DNA of 64,000 nucleotides from JAJVHZ01 sp041395385 (GTDB lineage: Bacteria > Pseudomonadota > Gammaproteobacteria > JAJPIJ01), in contig JAWLAN010000007.1 in the NCBI GenBank assembly GCA_041395385.1, positions 186,001-250,000 of the forward strand, in the 5' to 3' direction. Under the pieces are notes generated by a model. It did not search any database. It worked only from the letters and a program-made list of their open reading frames with translations, and was not told the origin of the DNA. Positions 30,604-40,123 of this stretch are shown piece after piece. How positions within the stretch are numbered: position 1 is the stretch's first letter; every line of letters starts with the position of its first letter. Both the position numbers and the translations under genes were made by a program.

Positions 30604-31741
30604 ACGAGCGGCAGGTCATATTGCCCGGCGCCACGCTCGGCGTGCTCGGCAGCGGCCAGCTCGGACGCATGTTCGCGATCGCCGCCCGCAGGCTCGGCTA
30701 CCGGGTGCACGTGCTCTCGCCCGAGTACGACACGCCTACCGGGCAGGTCGCCGGATCTGGAGATCTCGGCGGAGTACCAGGATCGACGCCGTACGAAGTT
30801 CGCGCAGGGCGTCGCGGCGGTCACGTTCAGGTTCGAGAGCGTGCCGGCGATCACCGCCGAGACCGCGGCCAAGCATGCGCGGTGCGGCCAGCGGGCAGGT
30901 CCTGCATGTCGCCCAGAACCGCGCGCGCCGAAGGGTTGGCTGCGCGACAGCGCCATCCAGTGACGCCGTTCCGCAACGTGAGCACGCAGGGAGGGCTGCT
31001 GGCCGCGGTGGTCGAGCTCGGTACGCCGGCGGTGCTCAAGACCGCGGCGTTCGGCTATGACGGCAAGGGCCAGGTCGTGATCCGCAAAGGCCGACGAGCG
31101 GAGGCGGCGTGGCAAACGCTCAAGCGCCAGGAGTGCATCCTGGAAGGCCTTCGTGGCGTTCGAAGGAGATCTCGGTCGTGGCCGCGCGCGCACTGGACGG
31201 CAACCTCGTGTGCTACGGCCCGATGGTCAACACCCACGCCGACCACATCCTCGACACCTCGGTGACGCCGTACGACCTGCCGGCGCGCGCCGTGAAGGAT
31301 TCCCTGGACATCGCCTGCAGCGTGATGGAAGGGCTGGAGGTGATCGGCGTGCTGTGTGTGGAGTTCTTCATGGAGAGCGACGGGCGCGTGATGGTCAACG
31401 AGCTCGCGCCCCGGCCGCACAACTCCGGCCATCTCACCATCGATGGCCACGTCACCTGCCAGTTCGAGCAGCAGGTGCGCGCCGTGTGCGGACTGCCGCT
31501 CGGCTCGCCCGCGATGGTGCGTCCGGCTGCCGCGATGGCCAATTTGCTGGGCGATCTGTGGGAGGGCGGGGAGCCGCAGTGGCACCGCGCGCTCGCGACC
31601 CCGGCGGTGAAGCTGCATCTGTACGGCAAGGCCGAGGCGCGTGCGGGGCGCAAGATGGGTCATATCAACGCCGCTGCCGAGACGCCGGAGGAGGCCCTGC
31701 GCCTGGTCACCGCCGCGCGCGCCGCGCTCACGCGGCGCTAG
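30600..31741 (+). pseudogene. purK: purK with several frameshifts (ATP-dependent N5-CAIR synthase)
   Basis: The first part reads as PurK (LGVLGSGQLGRMFAIAA, ATP-grasp family) and the end reads as PurK in another frame (VNELAPRPHNSGHLTIDG; KMGHINA). Between about 30755 and 31165 the family sequence hops among all three frames through small indels, for example after GQVA near 30753, near 30868, and near 30957. The residues between hops stay recognisable (AEYQDRRRTKFAQG; VSTQGGLLAAVVELG). The 1142-base span is two bases over a multiple of three. Either the gene is newly dead or this stretch has assembly errors; intact flanks make the latter plausible. Confidence 0.85.
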
Positions 31742-32047
31742 CTTCGAGCGGCGAGCGTGGCCGCTCGGTCGTCACAGTCCCGAGTCTGTACGCACTGCGC
31801 AGTGGTCGATGCAGCGCCCGGAGCGATCGCGGCCATTGTCGATTCTGCCGCCGTCAATTCATGCAAACCGAATCCGGCGATGCATTTTTGGGGCATACTC
31901 AATCCCGGATGGCTGCCGGTCGGTATGCGGGACCTGCTTCGATGGTTGCTTGGTCAAGTTCGGGTGGGAAACTGGTTCCATCTTGTCTTTCCTTCGCCCG
32001 GGCCGGGCTGAAGGCGCCCGGTCATTTCAGACCTTGGGTGGCGGACC
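31742..32047. other. Gene-free stretch
   Basis: About 300 bases after purK with no convincing reading frame, tRNA or terminator. The only structured point is a short GC hairpin near 31995-32020. The upstream region of the following GTG-started gene lies here. Confidence 0.5.
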
Positions 32048-32392
32048 GTGACACTGGACTCGTCTCGCCTCTTCGTCGTTGCGAGTCTCTGGGTGCACGC
32101 TGAACCTGTTGCGCAGTTCGATGCCTATGAGCTCAAAGCGCTGAGCATCGCCCGTCGTCACCTGGGCAGGCTGGAGCAGGCAATTCGTGTGGCGACCAAT
32201 GATCCAGGAGCTCCCTTTGAGATTCACGTGTTGTCATTTCCGACGGAGAGTCATTTTGCCGCCTTCCGGGCTGACGCCGAAATGACGGCGCTTTCGGGCG
32301 AACGCGACTCGGCAATTTATCGAACCGAGGTGACCCTCGGGCGCAACGTGCCGGCGTATGCCGCCCGGCACCTCGCTGAATCGCAGCCGTGA
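32048..32392 (+). CDS. DUF1330-like small protein
   Basis: A 114-residue soluble protein starting at GTG 32048. The pattern FVVASLWVHAEPVAQFDAYE followed by IHVLSFPTESHFAAFRADAE is that of DUF1330/dimeric alpha-beta barrel proteins, whose functions are unknown. No ribosome site is clear, and no operon partner is close by (rnk starts 107 bases later). Family assignment is moderate. Confidence 0.6.
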   Translation: MTLDSSRLFVVASLWVHAEPVAQFDAYELKALSIARRHLGRLEQAIRVATNDPGAPFEIHVLSFPTESHFAAFRADAEMTALSGERDSAIYRTEVTLGRNVPAYAARHLAESQP

Positions 32393-32499
32393 TCGATGGA
32401 CTGCGGGTAATGGAGCGTTGAGCGCGGCGCGCTCCGCTTCGACATCGGATATCGTCGCGTCTTACCGGGTCGTAATGACATAGGCGTGAGGGGGCAGAG

Positions 32500-32913
32500 A
32501 TGTACACGAAACCCAAGGTAATCATATCGGCGCTGGACGCCGAACGGCTCGAGAAGCTCATACACTCGTTGCCGGGCGGCGCATTCCCGGGCAAGGACGA
32601 CCTCGAGGCCGAATTGGCGCGTGCAGAGATCGTGGAACCAAGGGATGTCCCGCCCACGGTGGTGACGATGAATTCCACGGTGAGGTTCGAAGTCGTATCT
32701 TCGTCCGCGGAGTTCTGCCTGACGCTCGTGTATCCGAAGGATGTCGACGGGTCGGGCGAGACGATCTCCATTCTCGCGCCGGTTGGCAGCGCCCTGCTGG
32801 GGCTGTCTCAGGGCGACGAGATCGAATGGCCAAAGCCCGGTGGCGGGGTCTTGCGCGTGCGTATCAAGGAAGTCACCTATCAGCCCGAACGCTCGGGCGA
32901 ATACCATCGTTGA
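32500..32913 (+). CDS. rnk: Nucleoside diphosphate kinase regulator Rnk
   Basis: A 137-residue protein with a short N-terminal helical arm and a C-terminal GreA/GreB-like domain (VYPKDVDGSGETISILAPVG; GLSQGDEIEWPKPGG). Rnk binds RNA polymerase near the secondary channel and affects transcript and nucleotide balance in E. coli and Pseudomonas. Length and layout match E. coli Rnk (136). It is a single gene. Confidence 0.9.
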   Translation: MYTKPKVIISALDAERLEKLIHSLPGGAFPGKDDLEAELARAEIVEPRDVPPTVVTMNSTVRFEVVSSSAEFCLTLVYPKDVDGSGETISILAPVGSALLGLSQGDEIEWPKPGGGVLRVRIKEVTYQPERSGEYHR

Positions 32914-33414
32914 TAAGCCTTGCGTACAGTGCGTCGTGGTGCGCGATGGCACGCTGCACGGGATCGTGAGGAGCGGCGGCGACCCGGTCGGCGCATTGCG
33001 CCGGCGCTGCGGCGCGGTCTTCGGCGATTATCGCCACCGGTTCTCCGGATAGGGGATCCGGACGCACCCGGGCGGGCCCGGCGCGTCGCTTTCCGGCTGC
33101 AAGGGCAAGGTCGAACCGATGCTGCGCCCCGGACGCTTGCGGCGTGTCGGCATCCCGGCGAGATCGCTCGCTGTAACCCAGGGCAAAGGCGGCGCATCAA
33201 TACCCCACAGGCCGAGGACCCACGAGGACCCACGAGGACCCGCATGCACCGGATTCCGTCGGGGCGCAAGACGGGGATATCCGCCATGCGTGAGGTGCGA
33301 CACTGCCGGGGTGCCAGAATATTGATGTGGTGCCCAAAATTAAGGAAGTCTTAACGAAGTGTTTCCGGCTACCATTCCTGAAAGGCCGGTCGGGCAAGGA
33401 GATCAAGGCGGCAT
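32914..33414. other. Gene-free stretch with a short tandem repeat
   Basis: About 500 bases with no supported gene. Three direct copies of GAGGACCCAC (the third differs in one base) lie at 33214-33243. An AT-richer patch near 33320-33360 holds a small perfect dyad TTAAG-5-CTTAA (33340-33354) and is the most likely promoter/operator area for the polysaccharide module that follows. The long antisense reading at 33028-33303 is arginine- and proline-rich and looks spurious. Confidence 0.55.
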
Positions 33415-33840
33415 ATGGCGCACGAAAGGCTTTCCGCGCACCACGAACAGCCCATCAAGGGCTCCTCGAACCGAAGTTTCGGTCTGATCTTCGCGGCGTT
33501 CTTCTGCATCATCGCGCTGCTACCCCTGTTCTCGCGTGGCGAGCTCCGGCCCTGGGCGTTGATGGTGGCCGCCGTCTTCGTGGTCATCGCGATCGCGGTG
33601 CCGTCGGTCCTCACCCCGCTCAACCGGGCGTGGATGCGGCTAGGCCTGCTCCTGCACCGGGTCGTGAACCCGGTCGTGCTTGGGTTGATGTTCCTCGTCG
33701 CGATCGTGCCCATCGGCCTGCTGATGAGGCTCATCGGCAAGGACCTGCTGAGATTGAAGTTCTCGAAGGATGCATCGAGCTACTGGATCGTCCGCGAACC
33801 GAAAGGACCGGATCCACGCAGTCTCAATCGGCAGTTCTGA
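33415..33840 (+). CDS. SxtJ-like membrane protein
   Basis: A 141-residue protein with three or four membrane helices (FGLIFAAFFCIIALLPLF; WALMVAAVFVVIAIAV; VVLGLMFLVAIVPIGLLMRL). It matches the SxtJ family first named in saxitoxin clusters, which in most bacteria sits beside DUF5989 and a carbamoyltransferase. An AAGGAGATC ribosome site precedes the ATG. Its role is probably membrane-linked support for the carbamoyltransferase. Confidence 0.85.
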   Translation: MAHERLSAHHEQPIKGSSNRSFGLIFAAFFCIIALLPLFSRGELRPWALMVAAVFVVIAIAVPSVLTPLNRAWMRLGLLLHRVVNPVVLGLMFLVAIVPIGLLMRLIGKDLLRLKFSKDASSYWIVREPKGPDPRSLNRQF

Positions 33841-33860
33841 TCCTTACAGAGGTGACTGAC

Positions 33861-34010
33861 ATGTCATTCGTCCGGGAGCTGTGGGAGTTCATGCGCGAGC
33901 GCAAGAAGTTCTGGCTGCTGCCGATCGTGATCGTCATGTTCCTGGTGGGCGGCCTGATGATCGCGGTGAAGGGCTCCGCGGTAGCGCCCTTCATCTACAC
34001 GCTGTTCTGA
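33861..34010 (+). CDS. DUF5989 small membrane protein
   Basis: A 49-residue single-span protein (SFVRELWEFMRERKKFWLLP followed by a hydrophobic helix) of the DUF5989 family. The family is short and usually lies between SxtJ and a carbamoyltransferase, as here. It begins 20 bases after the SxtJ-like stop with an AGAGGTGA ribosome site. Its function is unknown. Confidence 0.85.
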   Translation: MSFVRELWEFMRERKKFWLLPIVIVMFLVGGLMIAVKGSAVAPFIYTLF

Positions 34011-34018
34011 GCGGCGTC

Positions 34019-35851
34019 GTGCGCATACTCGGGATCTCCGCCCTGTATCACGACAGCGCCGCGGCCCTCGTCGACGACGGCGACGTCGTGGCGGCGGCGC
34101 AGGAAGAGCGCTTCACGCGCAAGAAGCACGACTCGGGTTTCCCGGCCAATGCGGTGGACTACTGCCTGCGCGAGGCGGGGATACGGCTCGCGGACGTCGA
34201 TTACGTCGTCTTCTACGACAAGCCGTTCCTGAAATTCGAGCGCCTGCTCGAGACCTATCTGGCCTTCGCCCCGCGCGGATTCGCGTCCTTCCGCATGGCG
34301 GTGCCGATCTGGCTGCAGGAGAAGCTGTTCCTGAAGTCGCTGCTCAAGGAGGAACTGGGCAAGTGGGCCCCGGATTATGACTGGGAGAGCCGCCTGCTGT
34401 TCTCCGAGCATCATCTCTCGCATGCGGCCAGCGCCTTCTTCCCCTCGCCGTTCGAGGAGGCCGTGGTGCTCACGATGGACGGGGTCGGGGAGTGGACGAC
34501 GACCTCGCTGGCGGTCGGCCGCGGCAACGAACTGAAGATCCACAAGGAGATCCACTTCCCGCATTCGCTCGGCCTGCTGTACTCCGCATTCACCTATTAC
34601 ACCGGCTTCAAGGTCAACTCCGGCGAGTACAAGGTCATGGGGCTGGCGCCCTACGGCGAGCCGCGTTTCGTCAAGCAGATCTACGACCATCTCATCGACG
34701 TCAAGGCAGACGGCTCGTTCCGTCTCAACATGAAATATTTCGACTACTGCACCGGCCTGCGCATGACCAACGGCCGGTTCGACGCGCTGTTCGGGGGGGC
34801 GCCGCGCAAGGCGGAGGACACTCTCACCCAGCGGGAGATGGATCTCGCCGCCTCGATACAGCGCGTGACCGAGGACGTCGTGCGCAAACTCGTGGGCTCG
34901 ATCGTCGCCGAGACCGGGATCCGCAACGTCTGTCTGGCCGGCGGCGTGGCCCTGAACTGCGTGGCGAACGGCAAGGTGCTGCGCGACGGCATCGCGAAAA
35001 AACTGTGGATCCAGCCCGCCGCCGGTGACGCCGGGGGCGCGCTCGGCGCCGCGCTCAACGGCTACCACCTCTACAACGGCGGGGCGCGGAAGGTCCACGC
35101 GCAGGACGGCATGAAGGGCGCGTTCCTCGGGCCGTCCTTCGCGCAGCGCGACATCGAGGAGCGGCTCAAGGCGGCAGGGGCGGATTTCGAGGTCCTGGAC
35201 GACGGTGCGTTGCTCGATGTCTGTGCGCGCGGGCTCGCGGACGAAAAGGCGCTGGGCTGGTTCCAGGGACGCATGGAGTTCGGTCCTCGCGCGCTCGGCG
35301 GCCGCTCGATACTCGGTGACCCGCGTTCGCCCACCATGCAGTCGGTGCTGAACCTGAAGGTCAAGTATCGCGAGTCGTTCCGGCCGTTCGCGCCGTCGGT
35401 GCTGCGCGAGCGCGTGGCCGAGTGGTTCGAGCTCGACGGCGACAGCCCCTACATGCTGCTGGTCGCGGACGTGGTCGAGCGCAGGCGCAAGGCGATGACC
35501 GAGGCGGAGCAGAAGCTCTTCGGCATCGCCAGGCTCAACGTGCCGCGTTCCGATATCCCGGCGGTGACGCACGTGGACTATTCGGCGCGCATCCAAACCG
35601 TGCATGCACACACCAATCCCCGCTACCACGCGCTCATCTCGCGGTTCAACGAGCTCACGGGCTGCCCGGTCGTCGTGAACACGAGCTTCAATGTCCGCGG
35701 CGAGCCGATCGTGGGGTCACCGGAGGACGCCTTCCGATGCTTCATGGGCACGGAGATCGAGTTGCTGGCCGTGGGGAATTGCCTGTTGCGCAAGGAGAAC
35801 CAGAACCCGGCGCTCAAACAGCAGTACGAGAGCCGGTTCGAACTGGACTGA
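34019..35851 (+). CDS. NodU/CmcH-family carbamoyltransferase
   Basis: A 610-residue enzyme. The N-terminal YrdC-like ATPase half begins RILGISALYHDSAAALV and has HHLSHAASAFF; the C-terminal domain ends with GRMEFGPRALGGRSILGDPR and NTSFNVRGEPIV. It should transfer a carbamoyl group from carbamoyl phosphate to a sugar hydroxyl. The GTG at 34019 begins right at the family N-terminus. Its position in an SxtJ/DUF5989/SGNH block points to O-carbamoylation of a surface glycan. Confidence 0.92.
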   Translation: MRILGISALYHDSAAALVDDGDVVAAAQEERFTRKKHDSGFPANAVDYCLREAGIRLADVDYVVFYDKPFLKFERLLETYLAFAPRGFASFRMAVPIWLQEKLFLKSLLKEELGKWAPDYDWESRLLFSEHHLSHAASAFFPSPFEEAVVLTMDGVGEWTTTSLAVGRGNELKIHKEIHFPHSLGLLYSAFTYYTGFKVNSGEYKVMGLAPYGEPRFVKQIYDHLIDVKADGSFRLNMKYFDYCTGLRMTNGRFDALFGGAPRKAEDTLTQREMDLAASIQRVTEDVVRKLVGSIVAETGIRNVCLAGGVALNCVANGKVLRDGIAKKLWIQPAAGDAGGALGAALNGYHLYNGGARKVHAQDGMKGAFLGPSFAQRDIEERLKAAGADFEVLDDGALLDVCARGLADEKALGWFQGRMEFGPRALGGRSILGDPRSPTMQSVLNLKVKYRESFRPFAPSVLRERVAEWFELDGDSPYMLLVADVVERRRKAMTEAEQKLFGIARLNVPRSDIPAVTHVDYSARIQTVHAHTNPRYHALISRFNELTGCPVVVNTSFNVRGEPIVGSPEDAFRCFMGTEIELLAVGNCLLRKENQNPALKQQYESRFELD

Positions 35852-35853
35852 AC

Positions 35854-36891
35854 ATGGACAAACACCGACCCCGCAGAAAGTGGAGCGTGGCCCTGGCAGG
35901 CATGGTGATCGTCGGCGTGGTCTGCTACGCGCTGGGAGAAATCATGGTGCGGCTGTTCGAGCCGGGGGCGTCACGCTATCCCAACCAGCATTTCTCGCTG
36001 GACTACGGGCCGGTCGACTATCCCAATCGCCGCATCGTGCACACCGTGCCGGGCCAATGGCGTTTCGAGTACACGACCAACCGTTTCGGGCACCGGGGCG
36101 AGGAGCCCGAGGTCGCGAGCAGCTACCCGGTCCCGAACGTGCTGTTGCTGGGCGATTCCTACACGTTCGGCATCGGACTGAGCGACGAGGACGAACTGGG
36201 CGCGGTCATGCGGCGGACGTTCGCGGGCCGCGCCGGAGTCATCAATATCGCCACCCAGAACTGGGGACTGGCGCAGCAGATCCGCCGCTACTACGAGCTG
36301 GGCCAGGTCTTCCAGCCCAAGGTCGTGGTGCTGGTCTTCTGCTCCAACGACCCTGCCGAAAACCTCGACTACCCGGTGGCGAAGTTCGCGGACGGCCGGT
36401 TCGTGTTCCAGTCCGCGCCGCATGATTTCGGCATGGTCGAGAGGTTCATCAAGAAGTACTTCCCGGATTCCTGGCTGATACAGAAGAGCCAGCTCTATGT
36501 CTTCGCCCGCTACGTGGCATACAAGATCTCCCGGCGGGAAGAGGCGGTGGCCGCGGCGATGGAGAACCGGGAAGGCGCCAGCGGCAAGGTGTCGAAGGCT
36601 GAGAGAAACCACGTGGAGCTGCTCGAGGCATTCGCGAATGACCTCAAGAGCAGGGGTGTGGGGCTGGTGATGATCTCCGTGCCCGGGCAGTTGCAGAAGT
36701 TCCGCTACATCACCGGCAAGGTGGAGGAGTTCGGCCAGGCCGGCCTGCTTCGTTATGTCGAGGTCCGGGACTGGGTGGGGGAGAAAGGGCTCGACGAATC
36801 CCCCGAGGGCCACTGGGGACCGGAGACCCTGCGTTCGATCGCGCAACATCTCATCGCGTTGCTCGAACAGGATTACCTCGCACAGCAGTGA
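35854..36891 (+). CDS. Membrane-anchored SGNH/GDSL hydrolase
   Basis: A 345-residue protein. A signal-anchor helix near residues 10-30 (VALAGMVIVGVVCYALGEIM) leads to a periplasmic SGNH hydrolase with the catalytic block NVLLLGDSYTFG, the block VLVFCSNDPAEN, and a final GHWGPETL containing the histidine. It probably esterifies or de-esterifies a polysaccharide. It starts 2 bases after the carbamoyltransferase, so it acts in the same pathway. Length is usual for this group. Confidence 0.88.
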   Translation: MDKHRPRRKWSVALAGMVIVGVVCYALGEIMVRLFEPGASRYPNQHFSLDYGPVDYPNRRIVHTVPGQWRFEYTTNRFGHRGEEPEVASSYPVPNVLLLGDSYTFGIGLSDEDELGAVMRRTFAGRAGVINIATQNWGLAQQIRRYYELGQVFQPKVVVLVFCSNDPAENLDYPVAKFADGRFVFQSAPHDFGMVERFIKKYFPDSWLIQKSQLYVFARYVAYKISRREEAVAAAMENREGASGKVSKAERNHVELLEAFANDLKSRGVGLVMISVPGQLQKFRYITGKVEEFGQAGLLRYVEVRDWVGEKGLDESPEGHWGPETLRSIAQHLIALLEQDYLAQQ

Positions 36892-36941
36892 CGGTCCGCG
36901 CGCACCTGCACGGACATGCGCGGGTGCGGCCATCCCTGCCG

Positions 36942-38849
36942 TCAGTTTCTGTAGCCCGCGGCCTGAAGTTCGAACAACTCGGCGTAACGTCCGCCCGCGG
37001 CCAGCAGTTCCTCGTGCGTGCCGGCGGCCTCTATCTCGCCCTCGGCGAGCACGAGAATGCGATCGGCCATGCGCACGCTGGAGAAGCGATGTGAGATCAG
37101 CACCGCGGTCTTGCCCTCGCTCAGCTCCTTGAAGCGCTTGAACACCTCGAATTCCGCGCGGGCGTCGAGAGCGGCCGTGGGTTCGTCCAGGATAAGGACC
37201 TGCGCGTCACGCATGTAAGCCCGTGCGATGGCGACCTTCTGCCATTCTCCTCCGGAGAGTTCCACGCCGGTGCGGAAGCGCTTGCCGATAATCTGGTCGT
37301 AGCCTTTCGGCAGCCGCCGGATGACCTCGTCGGCCATGCTGCGCCGCGCGGCCTCCGCGATGCGCGTTCGATCCTCGCGTGCCTCGATGCAGCCCACGGC
37401 GATGTTGTCGGCCGCGCTGAAGTGATAGTGGACGAAATCCTGGAAGATGACGCCGATGCTTGCCCGCAGCGCATCGGGATCATGGTCGCGGAGGTCGCGG
37501 CCATCGAGAAGTATGCGGCCCTCGTCCGGGTCGTAAAGCCGTGCCAGCAACTTCACCAGGGTGGTCTTGCCGGCGCCGTTCTCGCCGACCAGCGCCAGCA
37601 CCTCGCCCCTATGCAGCGTGAAATTCAGGTGACGCACCGCCCAGCGTTCAGCCCCCGGATAGCGGAAACCGACGTCCTCGAAGGTGAAGCCCTGGCGGAT
37701 CGGCACCGGGACCGGCCGCGGATCAGACGGCGCGACGATCTCCGGCTTGATCTCGAAGAACGAGAACAGATCGTCGAGGTAGAGCGCCTGCCCGGCGACC
37801 TGGGAGAAGCCGATCAACAGGTTCTCGAGCAGGTTGCGCAGTCGCCGGAAGGATCCCGACAGGAAGGCGAGATCGCCGATGGTGAACGTGCCTTGCAGCG
37901 TGCGCCAGGCGATCAACGCGTAGGCGAAGTAATAGCCGACAGTACCGATCGCGGTGAACGCGCCGCCCCACGCGGCGCGGCGGATTGCAAGCCGGCGGTT
38001 GGCGTCGTAGATCCGCAGGGCGAGGGCGCGATAGCGTTCGATCAGGAAGCCGTGGAGACCGAAGATCTTGACCTCCTTGGCCGTCTCCACGCTGGCTCCG
38101 GTCTGCCGCACGTAGTCGAGCTCGCGCCGTTCCGGCGTGCGTTCATAGTTCAGCGAATAGCTCAGCGCGTTGAAATGCACTTCGCCGATGAACGACGGGA
38201 GCAATGCCACCGCCAGCAGCGCGATGAGCCACGGTGCATAGAGCATGAGCCCGATCGCGAAGGCGATGATTGTAATGACGTCCTGCGCCTGCCCGAGGAG
38301 TTGGCCGAGCAGGGCCGAGCGGCCCATGGTCTGCCGTCTCGCGCGCTCGAGGCGGTCCTGCAGCTCGCTGTCCTCGAAGTCCTCGAGGTCGAGGGTGGCG
38401 GCATGCGTCATCAGCCGCACGCTGGTGACGTTGGAGAACTTTTCCGCCAGCAACGAATCCAGCAGCGATACGAATCGGCCGAGCCCATCTGAAAAGACGG
38501 CCAGGCCGAGTTCCAGCGCGAGCAGCGCGATCAGATGGTCGAGCAGGCCGCTCGAGAACCACGACGCGAGACTGTCCGTGGCGCCGCCGGCGCCGACGAG
38601 GCGGACTACCTCGTCGATGATGAGTTTGCCCACGTACAGCGTCGCGACGGGAAGCATCGCGCGCACGATGCGCGCGGCAACGTTCCCCGCTGTCATCCAG
38701 GGATCGGTCTGCCAGACGAGCTGGAGAAATGGGGGCAGGTTGCGCAGCGCTCCGAAACGCTCGCGCAACGAAGTACGCGGCAACGGCGGATGGCTGCCTG
38801 CGCCCGTTCCGGGAAGCGCGCGTCCGCCCATGCTGTATTGGCGCGGCAT
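36942..38849 (-). CDS. ABC exporter, fused permease-ATPase
   Basis: A 635-residue half-transporter: about six membrane helices in residues 50-340 followed by an ATP-binding domain with Walker A VGENGAGKTTLVK, signature LSGGEWQKVAIARAYMRD and Walker B VLILDEPTAALD. It resembles the MsbA/lipid-exporter-type ABC group. The gene converges on the hydrolase gene and may export a polymer or lipid, but the substrate is not readable. A second M at residue 7 is an alternative start. Confidence 0.92.
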   Translation of the reverse strand: MPRQYSMGGRALPGTGAGSHPPLPRTSLRERFGALRNLPPFLQLVWQTDPWMTAGNVAARIVRAMLPVATLYVGKLIIDEVVRLVGAGGATDSLASWFSSGLLDHLIALLALELGLAVFSDGLGRFVSLLDSLLAEKFSNVTSVRLMTHAATLDLEDFEDSELQDRLERARRQTMGRSALLGQLLGQAQDVITIIAFAIGLMLYAPWLIALLAVALLPSFIGEVHFNALSYSLNYERTPERRELDYVRQTGASVETAKEVKIFGLHGFLIERYRALALRIYDANRRLAIRRAAWGGAFTAIGTVGYYFAYALIAWRTLQGTFTIGDLAFLSGSFRRLRNLLENLLIGFSQVAGQALYLDDLFSFFEIKPEIVAPSDPRPVPVPIRQGFTFEDVGFRYPGAERWAVRHLNFTLHRGEVLALVGENGAGKTTLVKLLARLYDPDEGRILLDGRDLRDHDPDALRASIGVIFQDFVHYHFSAADNIAVGCIEAREDRTRIAEAARRSMADEVIRRLPKGYDQIIGKRFRTGVELSGGEWQKVAIARAYMRDAQVLILDEPTAALDARAEFEVFKRFKELSEGKTAVLISHRFSSVRMADRILVLAEGEIEAAGTHEELLAAGGRYAELFELQAAGYRN

Positions 38850-38910
38850 TCCGTGATCAGAGCACGGATGCCGCGCCAGGACTACGGCCGGCCGTCAAGA
38901 CCGGCCGGCA

Positions 38911-39450
38911 TCACTGCGGGGCATCGGGCGGCGGGGGCGGCGGCGTGCCGGCCGGCGGGGGCGGAGGCGTGTAGGTGCTTACCGGTGCCTGCTGCAACTG
39001 GTAGCTGCCGTAGCTGGACATGGGAACCTGGTTGCCCTTGGCGTACATGCACTGCATGTATGCGATGTCGTAGCGATCCTGCACCGTCGAGCCAGACCGG
39101 CCATACGTGTCGTAGCCGTAGGCGCTGCCCACGATCAGGCCGCCACCGGCGCCGATGGCCGCGCCCGCGCCCGGGTCGCCGGTCGCCGCGCCGATGAGGG
39201 CGCCGGCGGCGGCGCCTATCGCCGTGGTCACCGCTGCGCTCGAAACGGCACTGTCCGACGCCGATCTCTGTGCGCTCTTGCCGATGGCCTGGTCCGCGTA
39301 CATGCGGCAGACGGCATCGTCCTCGCGAAACTGCTCGAAGCTCTTGGAGGTCCCCGGCATCACCGCGACGCTCGGTCCGTCTGGAATGGTCGCGCAGCCC
39401 GCCAGTGCGGCCAACGCGGCCATCGAGATCATCTTGGGAGTTCGAATCAT
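38911..39450 (-). CDS. Glycine-zipper lipoprotein
   Basis: A 179-residue lipoprotein (lipobox LAGC near residue 17-20) with a glycine-zipper segment at about residues 75-110 (AIGAAAGALIGAATGDPGAG) and a proline-rich C-terminus (PPPPAGTPPPPPP). Such proteins sit in the outer membrane/periplasm and are common in proteobacteria; the exact task is unknown. A similar zipper occurs in the lipoprotein at 18652-19131. Confidence 0.8.
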   Translation of the reverse strand: MIRTPKMISMAALAALAGCATIPDGPSVAVMPGTSKSFEQFREDDAVCRMYADQAIGKSAQRSASDSAVSSAAVTTAIGAAAGALIGAATGDPGAGAAIGAGGGLIVGSAYGYDTYGRSGSTVQDRYDIAYMQCMYAKGNQVPMSSYGSYQLQQAPVSTYTPPPPPAGTPPPPPPDAPQ

Positions 39451-39490
39451 TGATTTGTCTCCGTGTAGTTTTCCGGTCCGTTGTTCGCGG

Positions 39491-39898
39491 TCACGGGGTC
39501 TGCGGGAGCACCTTCATCCAGGGCGTCGGGCAGCTCTGCACGTAGGGATAGTAGCCGGCCGGGTCCTGGCAGTAATACCAATAGCTCGTGGGCTGTTGCA
39601 CGTAGACGGGTGGTTGCCGCTGGACGTATACCGGTGGGGATTCGATGACGTACACGTTCCGCCGGTAGTACGGATAGTAGTCGTAGGGATAGCCGCCCCA
39701 GTACATAGGCAGGCCGAAGTAAAACCCAAAACGCGTCCCGCCGTGGACGTGGCGGTGGTGGCGGTAGTGGTGGCCGTGGTGGTGCTTGTTATGATGGGCG
39801 TACGAGCGGCTATGCCCGCGCCGATCCGCCCAGGCCGGACCGCTCAGACCCACCGCGAGCACAGCTGCCGCGAGTGCCAGGACCTTCAGTTTCGCCAT
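39491..39898 (-). CDS. Secreted His/Tyr-rich protein
   Basis: A 135-residue exported protein. The signal peptide (KVLALAAAVLAVGLSGPAWA) is followed by a histidine-rich run near residues 28-52 (HHNKHHHGHHYRHHRHVH) and then Tyr/Pro-rich repeats (PPVYVQRQPPVYVQQP). The histidines could bind metal ions. I place the start at ATG 39898, behind GGGGGAC. It is not a family I can name with a function. The next gene is Met-rich and also exported. Confidence 0.75.
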   Translation of the reverse strand: MAKLKVLALAAAVLAVGLSGPAWADRRGHSRSYAHHNKHHHGHHYRHHRHVHGGTRFGFYFGLPMYWGGYPYDYYPYYRRNVYVIESPPVYVQRQPPVYVQQPTSYWYYCQDPAGYYPYVQSCPTPWMKVLPQTP

Positions 39899-40123
39899 CT
39901 TGTCCCCCTGAACCCACAAGGAAAAAAACGCCTGCACATAAGACCCCCGCGTCGGCAGGAGGTTCATGGACAGGTGCCCGGCGAAATGACGGCGTTCGCG
40001 ACTCAAGCCGAACCTGAACGTCGCGTTCAGCCACGCGGAACGTACGAATGCCTCTCGCCGGGCCGGTGACGGACGGCGCATGTTCGCCGGCCCTCTCGCG
40101 GTACCGGCGACGAAGCTCCCGCA

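Noticed and set aside
30600..31741. Programmed frameshifting in purK
   Set aside because: Several changes in different directions with no slippery sites, and PurK is never frameshifted elsewhere.
31742..32047. Search for a tRNA or small RNA in this gap
   Set aside because: No cloverleaf or conserved T-loop (GGTTCRAATCC) sequence was seen.
33028..33303. Possible small gene on the minus strand
   Set aside because: Composition is Arg/Pro-rich, there is no ribosome site and no similarity to any known family.
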